Source: a virus
Strand: one strand, 5' to 3'
IMG/VR virus record: IMGVR_UViG_3300047586_000069
Location: 1 to 48,606 of that record
Length of the DNA stretch: 48,606 nt
Below are positions 16,125-22,751 of the stretch, piece after piece; position 1 is the stretch's first letter, and every line of letters starts with the position of its first letter. A program made the translations under genes and the position numbers. Below the pieces are notes generated by a model, which ran no database searches, was not told where the DNA came from, and saw only the letters and a program-made list of their open reading frames with translations.

Positions 16125-16139
16125 AAAAAGGTATATATG
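16125..16139 (+). promoter_or_regulatory. BRE/TATA box for orc1/cdc6
   Basis: AAAAAGGTATATATG, with BRE-like purines followed by TATATA. A second AT-rich element (ACTATAATAA, about 16169-16178) lies about 30 bases before ATG 16206 and could support a leaderless transcript. Confidence 0.5.
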
Positions 16140-16205
16140 TCCCGCTCATTTTTCAAATGTTCAAATGACAAACTATAATAACCAAAAAACAACACTAGTA
16201 TATTT

Positions 16206-17360
16206 ATGTCACCAAGTCCAGACAGCAGACTTGATGCGTTATTTAGTCGTAATTCTGTTTTTAAGCAATTGAATGTCCTGGATACTCGATATATTCCCGA
16301 AACAATCATCGGTCGGGATGAACAGTTGGACGAAGTATCTGCGAATGTGCAGAGCATCATTGACAATTATGCTCCCAGCAATATGTGGCTTACTGGTCCT
16401 CCCGGGACTGGAAAAACGCTGGTCATCCGCTATATAATGGATTATCTGCAAAAGCGCGCTAAGTTTCAGTATGCTTATGTTATCGCTACGGGATCACCGC
16501 ATCCTCTTATACGGAACATCACTTTACAATGCGGTTGTCGACTCCCTGTTGGTTATATGCGAAGCATTAGTGATATGCGGGGATATTTTGAATTCTGGTT
16601 GGAGAAGAATCAATCAAATGCGATTATCGTGGTGGATGAAGTTGATTTGCTCATTGACAGCAATGCCGAGCAACTTTATGACTCACTAGCCAGGACTCCA
16701 CACGTTTGTGTGATAGGTATTTCAAATAAAGAAAGCAGTATCTTGAAAATAGAAAATATCAAGTTGGATTCTTCACTGCAGCCGATACCTGTGAGATTCC
16801 CACCATACACTCAGCATGAACTTGAAGATATTTTAGCACATCGCGCGAGTCTCGCATTCAAGGAAAACGTCATGGATCCTATTCTAGTGAAGCAGTTTGC
16901 TGCCATAGCATATCAGCACGGTGGAGATGCACGCTTCGGCCTTGCTCTTCTTAAGGAAGGTGGCATGCTCGCTAATATGGCACAACGAGGCGCAATAACC
17001 CACAAGGATCTTGACGAAGCAGAAAGAAAACTTGACAGGGAAAGCATTATCATACCACTTTTGTTCCTTCCAAATGTCGAGAAAAAATTGTTATATCTCT
17101 TATTGAAACACGGAGAAACTGAGAGGCTACGCCTTTACGAGTGGTATAAGAAATTTTCACAGGAGCATTATGGACGTGTATATAGTCATTCTACTATCAG
17201 AAGCCATCTAACACGATTGGAAGCTCAAAATTATATCGTCGGCTGGCCGGTCGGACGTGGCAGGGCCCGGGGGATCAAGAACATGGTAAAAGCTAGTGAG
17301 GAGGTTCCGAAAGAGGACGCCATTGAGGCGTTAGAAAAGTATTTGGGCCTTTCTGAATAG
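16206..17360 (+). CDS. cdc6: Orc1/Cdc6 replication initiator
   Basis: A 384-residue AAA+ protein of normal length for archaeal Orc1/Cdc6. Visible motifs: IIGRDEQLDEV near 34, Walker A GPPGTGKT (64-71), Walker B IVVDEVD (about 141-147), a sensor 1 region GISNKES, and the arginine-rich lid with GGDARFGLALL. The C-terminal about 100 residues form a winged helix (LRLYEWYKKF, TIRSHLTRLEAQNYI). It should bind the origin, unwind DNA and recruit the host MCM helicase; no viral helicase or polymerase gene is present, so the host replisome is presumably used. The adjacent control region and palindrome make 15797-16205 the likely origin. Confidence 0.93.
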   Translation: MSPSPDSRLDALFSRNSVFKQLNVLDTRYIPETIIGRDEQLDEVSANVQSIIDNYAPSNMWLTGPPGTGKTLVIRYIMDYLQKRAKFQYAYVIATGSPHPLIRNITLQCGCRLPVGYMRSISDMRGYFEFWLEKNQSNAIIVVDEVDLLIDSNAEQLYDSLARTPHVCVIGISNKESSILKIENIKLDSSLQPIPVRFPPYTQHELEDILAHRASLAFKENVMDPILVKQFAAIAYQHGGDARFGLALLKEGGMLANMAQRGAITHKDLDEAERKLDRESIIIPLLFLPNVEKKLLYLLLKHGETERLRLYEWYKKFSQEHYGRVYSHSTIRSHLTRLEAQNYIVGWPVGRGRARGIKNMVKASEEVPKEDAIEALEKYLGLSE

Positions 17361-17400
17361 ATTCATCAGCTTTTTATAGGTCAAAAGAAATAACGTAACC

Positions 17401-17433
17401 TTAAAGTATGAAGTAACGTAATATAACAGTGCT
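17401..17433 (+). promoter_or_regulatory. Promoter of the parB-ASCH gene, probably leaderless
   Basis: TTAAAGTA (17401-17408) is centred about 30 bases before ATG 17434, which has no ribosome-binding site, as expected for a leaderless archaeal mRNA. Two direct repeats of TAACGTAA type occur near 17392 and 17414. Confidence 0.4.
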
Positions 17434-18513
17434 ATGGCCGCTGATACACCTAAAACACCAAAAGATAATGAGCAGGCCCTCCCGAAAGAACATATGGCAG
17501 CTCTTATCCCAACAAAACTCATCAAATCCAATCGTTTTGCAGTGCATGAGTTTGATACGGAAATTTCAGAAAGTGACCGGGAACTTTATGAGAATGTCAA
17601 AGTTCGTAATAAGGTGGAAACGCCGATCCAAGTCCGACCAATAGAAGAAGACGAAGAAGAGCATCTTTATGAAGTATATGACGGATCCCGAAGGTTGGCA
17701 GCAGCAAAGAAAGCAAAGATAGCCGCAATACACTGCCTTATAGAAGCAAAAACAGACAATGAAATGATTGAACTTGGTTTGGTATCAGACATTCGCCGGA
17801 CTCACGATGCCATTCAACAAGGTCATTGGATCTTTAAACTCTTAAATGATTTCCCTCTTGAGTATCCAACAAAGGCTAAGGTCGCGAGAAGATTAACCAA
17901 GTCGGAAGCAAGGATTAAACAACTTATTAACCTAGTGACAGTCGTTGATAAAAGAGTGCAAAAGAAAGTGGCTCCTGCGGATCCGAAAACAAAGCGAATC
18001 CCTGAAGGTTTTATCGACGATCGTTTGGCTACTGAAATTGGCATGATCGAAGATAAGGACCGACAATGGGAGCTCACTGATGAAATTCTTGCTCATCCAG
18101 AACTAACGTGGAATGAGAGGAGGACCAGCGTAGCGGATGCGAGGGAAAATCCGGAAGCGACACCATCCGAGATAGTGGAGCGGAGAATCAAGCATCATAA
18201 AGAGCAACACCCCAAGTTCACGATGTCTGCCAAGGATTATGAAGAACTCCAGGCCGGCAAGAAAAAGGCGATTGTAGAACTGAAACTCAGACCTGGTATG
18301 CGCGAAGATACCGTGATTGACCCGCTTATTAAGATGGATGCTACCTTAAAACTAGCTGATGTGTTCCCTCGTCCTCTCGGTCGGTTTAAAGAGATGGATA
18401 TGGAAGCATTGGGATACTCAAGTCTTGAGGAATTCAAAGCGGACTGGATCAAAAAGCATGAAGTGTGGAGGGACGAACAAATCGTTTACATCTATCGTTT
18501 TAAATCTGATTAG
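17434..18513 (+). CDS. ParB-like protein fused to an ASCH-like domain
   Basis: A 359-residue protein. Residues 20-105 match the ParB N-terminal domain, with VRNKVETPIQVRP and the box YDGSRRLAAAKKAKIAAI (about 82-98). A helix-turn-helix follows (AKVARRLTKSEARIKQLINL, about 150). The C-terminal 80-90 residues look like an ASCH RNA-binding domain: LKLRPGMRED, LGRFKEMDMEALGYSSLEEF, and final VYIYRF. ParB proteins load at palindromic centromeres and partition DNA. No ParA is encoded, so it may use a host partner or act as a regulator. Palindromes at 15868, 18634 and 19558 are candidate binding sites. The ASCH assignment is by pattern only. Confidence 0.8.
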   Translation: MAADTPKTPKDNEQALPKEHMAALIPTKLIKSNRFAVHEFDTEISESDRELYENVKVRNKVETPIQVRPIEEDEEEHLYEVYDGSRRLAAAKKAKIAAIHCLIEAKTDNEMIELGLVSDIRRTHDAIQQGHWIFKLLNDFPLEYPTKAKVARRLTKSEARIKQLINLVTVVDKRVQKKVAPADPKTKRIPEGFIDDRLATEIGMIEDKDRQWELTDEILAHPELTWNERRTSVADARENPEATPSEIVERRIKHHKEQHPKFTMSAKDYEELQAGKKKAIVELKLRPGMREDTVIDPLIKMDATLKLADVFPRPLGRFKEMDMEALGYSSLEEFKADWIKKHEVWRDEQIVYIYRFKSD

Positions 18514-18515
18514 AA

Positions 18516-18571
18516 GGTTAACCGATGCCCCTTTCGGTTAACCCCACACTTTCATTTTCCGTCTCTTTTTT
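18516..18571 (+). terminator. Terminator of the parB-ASCH gene
   Basis: GGTTAACCGA (18516-18525) pairs with TCGGTTAACC (18534-18543) over an eight-base loop, followed by a T-rich run ending near 18571. Each arm contains TTAACCG, the half-site of the nearby palindromes, so the hairpin might also bind the same protein. Confidence 0.65.
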
Positions 18572-18774
18572 TACTTACGCAGCGTGATAGCAATCGCTTT
18601 ATACTAAGAAGTTAGTATAGGAATATAATAAATCCTTAACCGCGGTTAAGGTGTTAAGCTTTGACATGGTCGGTTAATTGATTCAGAAAAAGAAAAACTC
18701 TATCGTTTGCGAGCATGAACGACGAGGGGACTCAAAGCAGAGATCGAACTGTTGAGGCTATTAGGGAATGAAAC
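18544..18774. other. Intergenic region with palindrome site 2
   Basis: AT-rich gap between the parB-ASCH gene and the zinc-ribbon operon. It contains the terminator T-run, palindrome site 2 and an 18-codon open frame (18715-18771) without a convincing ribosome-binding site. Probably holds the promoter of the downstream operon. Confidence 0.4.
18634..18651. promoter_or_regulatory. 18-bp palindrome, site 2
   Basis: CCTTAACCGCGGTTAAGG, identical to site 1 including the surrounding bases 18627-18657. It lies 120 bp downstream of the parB-ASCH gene. Confidence 0.7.
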
Positions 18775-18930
18775 ATGAACGGCACTTGTAAGAGATGCGG
18801 CGTTGAACTTCAAGGTGAAGGCATCTGGGGAATACAGACTAGATATTGTGGGGCTTGTAGTGATGAGGTAAACTATGGACTAGCACATCCGAGCGGAATC
18901 AGAATAACTCGGAGTGATGACGAATCGTGA
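18775..18930 (+). CDS. 51-residue zinc-ribbon protein
   Basis: Contains CKRCGVEL and YCGAC, a CxxC-x16-CxxC ribbon, followed by a polar tail. It overlaps the next gene's GTG start. First of three consecutive tiny zinc-binding proteins in an overlapping chain. Function unknown. Confidence 0.6.
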   Translation: MNGTCKRCGVELQGEGIWGIQTRYCGACSDEVNYGLAHPSGIRITRSDDES

Positions 18931-19070
18931 AAGTCAAACAATGCCGGACCTGCGGACATTCTTCACCCCAAATCATGGCAGGGGGTCATTATATATGGTG
19001 CAGTCCGAAACGTGCGGCATTTCCAATATTTCATACCTGTGACGACTGGACAGAGCGAGGAACCAAATGA
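18927..19070 (+). CDS. 47-residue Cys-rich protein
   Basis: Starts with GTG overlapping the previous stop. Contains CRTCGHSS, WCSPK and CDDW; these cysteines could form one metal site. The pattern of CxxCG, Cys, Cys-Asp-x-Trp resembles the short Cys proteins at 28288 and 12951. Function unknown. Confidence 0.55.
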   Translation: MKVKQCRTCGHSSPQIMAGGHYIWCSPKRAAFPIFHTCDDWTERGTK

Positions 19071-19216
19071 TTAACGATGGGGATCATTGCGTCAGATGCG
19101 GCGTTAGACTTGAAGAAGACGATTATTCGCGAGAATGTCAGCGATGTCTCAATGAAGTGTGTCAAGCCTTAACTTTTCCGGGCCGATGTACGTGTGACGA
19201 TTGTCTAAGGGGGTGA
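19067..19216 (+). CDS. 49-residue zinc-ribbon protein
   Basis: ATG 19067 overlaps the preceding stop codon. Cysteine pairs: CVRCGVRL, ECQRC, CTCDDC, enough for one or two zinc sites. It resembles the protein at 18775 in its N-terminal half. Role unknown. Confidence 0.6.
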   Translation: MINDGDHCVRCGVRLEEDDYSRECQRCLNEVCQALTFPGRCTCDDCLRG

Positions 19217-19220
19217 AAAA

Positions 19221-19376
19221 TTGACAACCGAAAAAGTACTCCGACTGACAAAGCGACGAATACTCATACCACTATCATGGGTTAAATTGATGAGGCTATG
19301 GTGGACATTGCTAGGCAATGGCGTGGCAACCGTTCTTGTAATCTACGGATTGTATTTGATTGTGATACATCACTAG
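19221..19376 (+). CDS. 51-residue basic membrane protein, TTG start
   Basis: AAGGGGGTGA precedes a TTG start. The N-terminal half is basic (LRLTKRRILIP) and the C-terminal half is hydrophobic (GVATVLVIYGLYLIVI). Likely a single-pass membrane peptide. Function unknown. Confidence 0.45.
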   Translation: MTTEKVLRLTKRRILIPLSWVKLMRLWWTLLGNGVATVLVIYGLYLIVIHH

Positions 19377-19385
19377 GAGATTTAA

Positions 19386-19547
19386 ATGAACGAAAAAGAA
19401 GAACATGAATTTCAACACCAGCAAATCTTTAAAGAAATGGATGAAGTCTCTGAAATATTAAAACAATGTGAAAAAACTGATAGCGAACTATTAAAACGAA
19501 TTGAAGCATTGGAGAATAGAGATCAGTTAGAAAATGAACCGTGTTAA
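19386..19547 (+). CDS. 53-residue acidic coiled-coil protein
   Basis: Predicted to be almost entirely helical with heptad-like leucines (VSEILKQCEKTDSELLKRIE). ATG 19386 is a few bases after GGAGATTTAA. Possibly an oligomerising regulator; not recognised. Confidence 0.45.
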   Translation: MNEKEEHEFQHQQIFKEMDEVSEILKQCEKTDSELLKRIEALENRDQLENEPC

Positions 19548-19557
19548 AAGATAGCAT

Positions 19558-19573
19558 CTTAACCGCGGTTAAG
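19558..19573. promoter_or_regulatory. 16-bp palindrome, site 3
   Basis: CTTAACCGCGGTTAAG, the same core as sites 1 and 2 but without the flanking bases. It lies just upstream of a winged-helix gene, in a promoter-proximal position. Confidence 0.65.
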
Positions 19574-19608
19574 AATTTTCAGAGAATTTGGAATAGGAGG
19601 TAAAAGCC

Positions 19609-19869
19609 ACGCCTAAAATTCACAGAAGCCACAGCATTCATTACGGAGAGTGGGGTCTCGACGGCCTCGATACATTAATTTTGGAGTATATCAAAAAGAA
19701 CCCAGGAACAAGTGTAATCAATGTCTGGCGGGGAGTTCCTGTGGACGCAACCATCCAGACTGTAAGATTTAGAATTAAAACACTTGCAAACGCTCAATTT
19801 ATAGTTACAGAACAGGTAGGCAACGAACGCCGTTGTAAACTTACTCTCAGTATCGACAAAGGAGATTAA
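19609..19869 (+). CDS. Winged-helix protein with apparent ACG start
   Basis: The frame is open from 19597. AGGAGG (19595-19600) is followed after eight bases by ACG, giving 86 residues; the first conventional start (TTG 19681) has no ribosome-binding site and would cut into helix 1 (GLDGLDTLILEYIKKNPGTS). The pattern of helix, short turn, TIQTVRFRIKTLANAQF recognition helix and beta wing (VTEQVGNERRCKLTLS) fits a winged helix-turn-helix. It sits right after palindrome site 3 and may regulate its own operon. ACG initiation is rare; a sequencing error of ATG is the simplest alternative. Confidence 0.55.
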   Translation, partial: TPKIHRSHSIHYGEWGLDGLDTLILEYIKKNPGTSVINVWRGVPVDATIQTVRFRIKTLANAQFIVTEQVGNERRCKLTLSIDKGD

Positions 19870-19871
19870 AG

Positions 19872-20075
19872 ATGGGAATTATTTGTGACATCTGTAACGG
19901 TTCAAATCCATTAAAAGTATGGGTAGAGGTCCATTATGATAAACCGAATTCCAAAGATGAGGATGAGTACGTTGAGTACATTGAGACAATTAAAGCGGGA
20001 TGGCGCTGCGAAAATCACACTGATGAGATTATTGAAGGTATAAATAAACTAATATCTTTGCCAAAAGAGGGGTGA
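19872..20075 (+). CDS. 67-residue zinc-finger protein
   Basis: Starts MGIICDICNG and later has WRCENHTDE, a CxxC...CxxH arrangement for one zinc ion. The middle is acidic (DKPNSKDEDEYVEYIE). It follows the winged-helix gene after two bases and precedes the ASCH gene by one base, so it is co-translated. Function unknown. Confidence 0.6.
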   Translation: MGIICDICNGSNPLKVWVEVHYDKPNSKDEDEYVEYIETIKAGWRCENHTDEIIEGINKLISLPKEG

Positions 20076-20076
20076 G

Positions 20077-20454
20077 ATGAAACAGTTAGCATTTCTTCCT
20101 CGTTTCAGGATTCCAATTCTCAACGGAATTAAGACACAAACAGCGCGAATAAGCCGGCATGGAATTGAACAGGGAGATGAAATTCTGGCCGTATCGAACA
20201 AAAAACCGTTTGCGAGACTCAGTATTAAAAACATCGAACGGCGAACATTAGGAAGTTTCGATGATGACGATGCATATCGCGAAGGGTTGCCATCTCTTGC
20301 CGAATTTGTCTCCGTTTGGAAACAGATCCATCCTCGTAAAGGATTTGACCCGAATCAGAAAGTCAATGTCCTGCATTTTTTTGTTAGTTTGTTTCCGCTT
20401 AATTCAAATGATTTAGGAGATAAGGAGGGGTACATATCGGCTACAAAAACCTAG
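20077..20454 (+). CDS. ASCH-domain protein
   Basis: A 125-residue protein. It shows the ASCH pattern: FRIPILNGIKTQTAR at the N-terminus (start and conserved TxR), GDEILAVSNKKPFARLSI strand, DDDDAYREGLPSLAEFVSVW helix and a closing VNVLHFF strand. ASCH domains resemble PUA domains and are thought to bind RNA or modified nucleotides. The parB product appears to carry the same domain at its C-terminus. The last 20 residues overlap the next open frame. Confidence 0.75.
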   Translation: MKQLAFLPRFRIPILNGIKTQTARISRHGIEQGDEILAVSNKKPFARLSIKNIERRTLGSFDDDDAYREGLPSLAEFVSVWKQIHPRKGFDPNQKVNVLHFFVSLFPLNSNDLGDKEGYISATKT

Positions 20455-20588
20455 CTGAACGCAACGAAGAACTAGAACTTACAAAGAATCCACAACTACT
20501 CAGCCGCGACACACTCTGTATTCTAAAGGCATTGGAAGATGTTTCTGAGGAATTGTATATGCTCCGCATTGGGGATCGGGAAAAATGA
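20436..20588 (+). CDS. Helical 50-residue frame with no standard start codon
   Basis: AAGGAGGGG (20422-20430) is followed after five bases by ATC (20436) and a frame encoding GYKNLAERNEELELTKNPQL and LEDVSEELYMLRIGD. Composition looks coding, and the ribosome-binding site is strong, but there is no ATG, GTG or TTG at the proper spacing. It may use ATC, be a remnant, or be non-coding. Confidence 0.35.
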   Translation: MGYKNLAERNEELELTKNPQLLSRDTLCILKALEDVSEELYMLRIGDREK

Positions 20589-20662
20589 GACTTAGAATAT
20601 CTTTACGACCTAGTCACCGATCACAATCAACGCGTGATAAGCCGGAAGGAGGTGAGAATATA

Positions 20663-20869
20663 ATGACTACTAAAAAAGAACTTGCTAGATTGTGCAGGAA
20701 GGAAGGAGCGAGACAAGTTAGTGAAGAGGCTATTGAGCGAATGAGCAACTTGGTAGCCGACTTTGCAACTATGCTTACTCTTGTTGCCGTTAATGAAATG
20801 AAAGCAAGCAAACGAGTAAGGGTCGAACCTAGAGATGTGCTTGATTTTGAAGTACATTGGAAGCGTTAG
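20663..20869 (+). CDS. Archaeal histone-fold protein
   Basis: A 68-residue protein, the length of archaeal HMf-type histones. ATG 20663 lies nine bases after GGAAGGAGGTGA. Alignment by eye with HMfB: helix 1 ELARLCRKEGA, loop RQVSEEA, long helix 2 through ERMSNLVADFATMLTLVAVN, loop with KRVRVEPRDV (corresponding to RKTIKAEDI), and a short helix 3 ending in VHWKR. The Arg/Asp pair in the second loop and loop Arg/Val-Arg residues are retained. It should dimerise and bind or wrap DNA. It could compact the viral genome or alter host chromatin. Upstream in-frame codons to 20585 are less likely to be translated. Confidence 0.85.
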   Translation: MTTKKELARLCRKEGARQVSEEAIERMSNLVADFATMLTLVAVNEMKASKRVRVEPRDVLDFEVHWKR

Positions 20870-20900
20870 GCATGTTTCTACCTAAAGAGGTGAAATAAGA

Positions 20901-21065
20901 ATGGAGACATTAAATCGAAAACATTCTAAATTGGACTATGTCGGACTCCAGGATAAACTCAAAGAGTTAGCCGCTGATGGCGACCTTGAAGGTTTTGACG
21001 AGTTCTCAGTTGTTGTGACCGCGAAAGAAGTCGCACCAAAGAGTCAGACGAAATTAGATCTTTAA
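20901..21065 (+). CDS. 54-residue protein, paralogue of 24503-24724
   Basis: Starts METLNRKHSKLDYVGLQDKL and contains DEFSVVVTAKE. The pattern ME.L.R.H..L.Y..L....L...A.D...EFSV recurs in the 24503 gene, so the two are paralogues. GAGGTGAAATAAGA precedes the ATG. No known family. Confidence 0.6.
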   Translation: METLNRKHSKLDYVGLQDKLKELAADGDLEGFDEFSVVVTAKEVAPKSQTKLDL

Positions 21066-21259
21066 GATGGGCGCGGAAATCAAGAGCGGAGTTGAGTTGG
21101 GTAGAACAGGATAGCATGGGATCCCGGGTATTGGATAGGATTCGACATGCATTCTAGACTAAAACATTGGCCATATTTCACCGTGAGTCACCTAAAATAA
21201 AACAAACTCTACTCTTGACCGCTTTGCCTAAATCTTAAAGAAAAAGAAGGCGTAAAAAA
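21066..21259. other. Intergenic stretch, nothing recognised
   Basis: Holds only a 15-codon frame and no obvious repeat or RNA gene. May contain a promoter for the following small genes. Confidence 0.35.
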
Positions 21260-21325
21260 ATGGTTGAAACTAAAGAAGTAACGGACGAACAAGTCAAGGC
21301 ATATCTGGAAAAGCAAAAAGCATAA
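21260..21325 (+). CDS. 21-residue peptide
   Basis: Charged helical peptide (MVETKEVTDEQVKAYLEKQK). A GAAGG element precedes it. Very tentative as a gene. Confidence 0.25.
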   Translation: MVETKEVTDEQVKAYLEKQKA

Positions 21326-21351
21326 ACATTGAGATACCTATGCTCGGTGAA

Positions 21352-21408
21352 ATGAGACTTAACTGGGACGGCATATATCACATTCAACTCAGGAAAGGTG
21401 ATAAATGA
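21352..21408 (+). CDS. 18-residue peptide
   Basis: Peptide MRLNWDGIYHIQLRKGDK, preceded by CGGTGA and followed by the next start within a few bases. Very tentative. Confidence 0.2.
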   Translation: MRLNWDGIYHIQLRKGDK

Positions 21409-21412
21409 CGCA

Positions 21413-21583
21413 ATGAAACAAAAGGAGAAGTTGCAGATCCGTGATTGTCTGATGTGCGATTACTTAGGAACAACGGCTTGTAACTGCCCTACTAAACCAT
21501 TTGAACAGAAAGAAAAGAGGCGACTTGTAAATGTCATTCGCAGACTCATCAGAAAAATCAGAAAAAGAACCGAAGAAATGTAA
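21413..21583 (+). CDS. 56-residue Cys-rich basic protein
   Basis: ATG 21413 after AGGAAAGGTGATAA. Contains CLMCDYLGTTACNC, a cysteine knuckle close to those in family A, then a strongly basic helix (KRRLVNVIRRLIRKIRKR). Probably zinc- and nucleic-acid-binding. It overlaps the next gene by 53 bases. Confidence 0.5.
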   Translation: MKQKEKLQIRDCLMCDYLGTTACNCPTKPFEQKEKRRLVNVIRRLIRKIRKRTEEM

Positions 21584-21674
21584 AGACTGCCTTGAGCATT
21601 TCGAGGCCCGAACTTCAAACGATTGCGCTAAATGCCGGGGTCTGTTTAGCATACCTTTAGCGCTTCATTATTAG
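21531..21674 (+). CDS. 47-residue zinc-ribbon protein
   Basis: Contains CKDCLEHFEARTSNDCAKC, a compact CxxC-x13-CxxC ribbon, after an acidic Ser-rich N-terminus. It starts inside the previous gene and ends 12 bases before the radical-SAM-like gene. Function unknown. Confidence 0.55.
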   Translation: MSFADSSEKSEKEPKKCKDCLEHFEARTSNDCAKCRGLFSIPLALHY

Positions 21675-21686
21675 TTTAGGTTAGAG

Positions 21687-22190
21687 ATGAAACCAAAATT
21701 CAATCGCACGAATAAAAATGTTGATTGGGCGCGATGGACGTGGAATCCCGTCTATGGTTGTAAACACGGTTGTGAGTATTGCTACGCCCGGGATATAGAT
21801 AAGAGATTTTTCGGAGGTCGGTTCGATGAACCGCGACTTTATGAAGAACGTTTAAATGCGCCGTTCAATACACCATTGCCTGAAACTGATGATATATGGG
21901 ATAAATTAGTGTTCGTTTGTTCTATGAGCGACTTGTTCGGTGAATGGGTCCCCCAGGGGTGGATATACAAGGTGCTTGAAGTGATTGCGCAGGCTAAAGA
22001 TTGGACGTTCTGTTTGCTGACAAAAAACCCGAAACGAATGACCGAGTTTCAGTTCCCCCTTAATGTATGGGTCGGTGCAACGGTGGATATACTGAGCCGA
22101 ACATCTGTGGCAGAACACGCACTTTATGAAACGAATGCGGCCGTTAAATTCATTAGTTGTGAACCACTCTTAGAAGCAATCTTAAGGTAA
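21687..22190 (+). CDS. Gp37/Gp68-like (DUF5131) radical-SAM-type protein, shortened
   Basis: A 167-residue protein. The N-terminus DWARWTWNPVYGCKHGCEYCYARD carries the CxxxCxxC iron-sulfur motif typical of phage Gp37Gp68 proteins, with later family-like segments VFVCSMSDLFGEW, FCLLTKNPKRM, VWVGATVD and FISCEPLLEAI. Usual members are about 230-260 residues and continue with a GGESG motif and a C-terminal Trp/Gly-rich part; here translation stops right after SCEPLLEAILR. The chain is therefore truncated, probably naturally, and may have lost part of its active site. Phage members are co-encoded with modification genes, but their reaction is unknown. Confidence 0.75.
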   Translation: MKPKFNRTNKNVDWARWTWNPVYGCKHGCEYCYARDIDKRFFGGRFDEPRLYEERLNAPFNTPLPETDDIWDKLVFVCSMSDLFGEWVPQGWIYKVLEVIAQAKDWTFCLLTKNPKRMTEFQFPLNVWVGATVDILSRTSVAEHALYETNAAVKFISCEPLLEAILR

Positions 22191-22211
22191 GACTGAAGGA
22201 GAGTGATATAG

Positions 22212-22670
22212 ATGAGTGATGAATCAAAAAATCCAGATGAGATCAACGCAGAACTGTTTCCTGTGGCTCCGAATTATATTTGCCCCGATCCATGCGTACC
22301 AAACGACGCAGTCAAGTGGAATCCGTGGACTAAAGTAGTTCACTGCCATAGGTGCGGGCATGTTTATGAGAGCCGACCAAAACGGGTGGCGTACAAAGAA
22401 CCCGATTTACAATCCGTGAGCAATTTAGACAGAGCACTTACCTATTGGTGGCGCACGTGGACGAAGAAGATCTGCCTTCAAGGCTTTGTAGAAAAATGGG
22501 AAAACGAGAAAGATCAAGCAAGAAAGAACGAGATGATTCACCTTCAATTGTCAGATATGATTCATGACCTAGAATGTGAACTTTTCCCGATGCGTTGCGA
22601 ACTTGATGAAATGAAGAAACTGAAGTATCATTTTGAGTTGCTTGCACATGCGTTCAAACTCTTCTTTTGA
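22212..22670 (+). CDS. 152-residue protein with Cys-His zinc site
   Basis: The N-terminal half contains YICPDPCVPNDA and VVHCHRCGHVY, four cysteines for a zinc ribbon; the rest is a charged helical domain (ENEKDQARKNEMIHLQLSDM). A GAAGGAGAGTGATATAG leader precedes ATG 22212. It is separated from the next gene by about 80 bases that probably hold a promoter. Function not recognised. Confidence 0.6.
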   Translation: MSDESKNPDEINAELFPVAPNYICPDPCVPNDAVKWNPWTKVVHCHRCGHVYESRPKRVAYKEPDLQSVSNLDRALTYWWRTWTKKICLQGFVEKWENEKDQARKNEMIHLQLSDMIHDLECELFPMRCELDEMKKLKYHFELLAHAFKLFF

Positions 22671-22751
22671 CTGGTAGAGTCCACAAATAGTAACCTTGTG
22701 GCAACATTTTTTACAAATTGATTTCAACTCGAAGAAGAAGGAGACTAAAAC

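Larger units (their letters stand above)
15797..16205. promoter_or_regulatory. Control region and candidate replication origin
   Basis: AT-rich 409-bp spacer between the RHH gene and orc1/cdc6. It carries the 18-bp palindrome at 15868-15885, a leftward promoter box at 15930-15943, a 24-bp inverted repeat at 16087-16110 and a rightward promoter box at 16125-16139. In archaea and their plasmids the origin is commonly next to orc1/cdc6. No classical long origin-recognition boxes were recognised. Confidence 0.5.

Noticed and set aside
15797-16205. CRISPR array or spacer-like repeats
   Set aside because: Repeats here are single palindromes and promoter boxes without regular spacing; no array is seen anywhere in the window.
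16045-16272. Small plus-strand frame upstream of orc1/cdc6
   Set aside because: Runs through the control region and overlaps orc1/cdc6, has a TTG start without a ribosome-binding site, and shows no motif.
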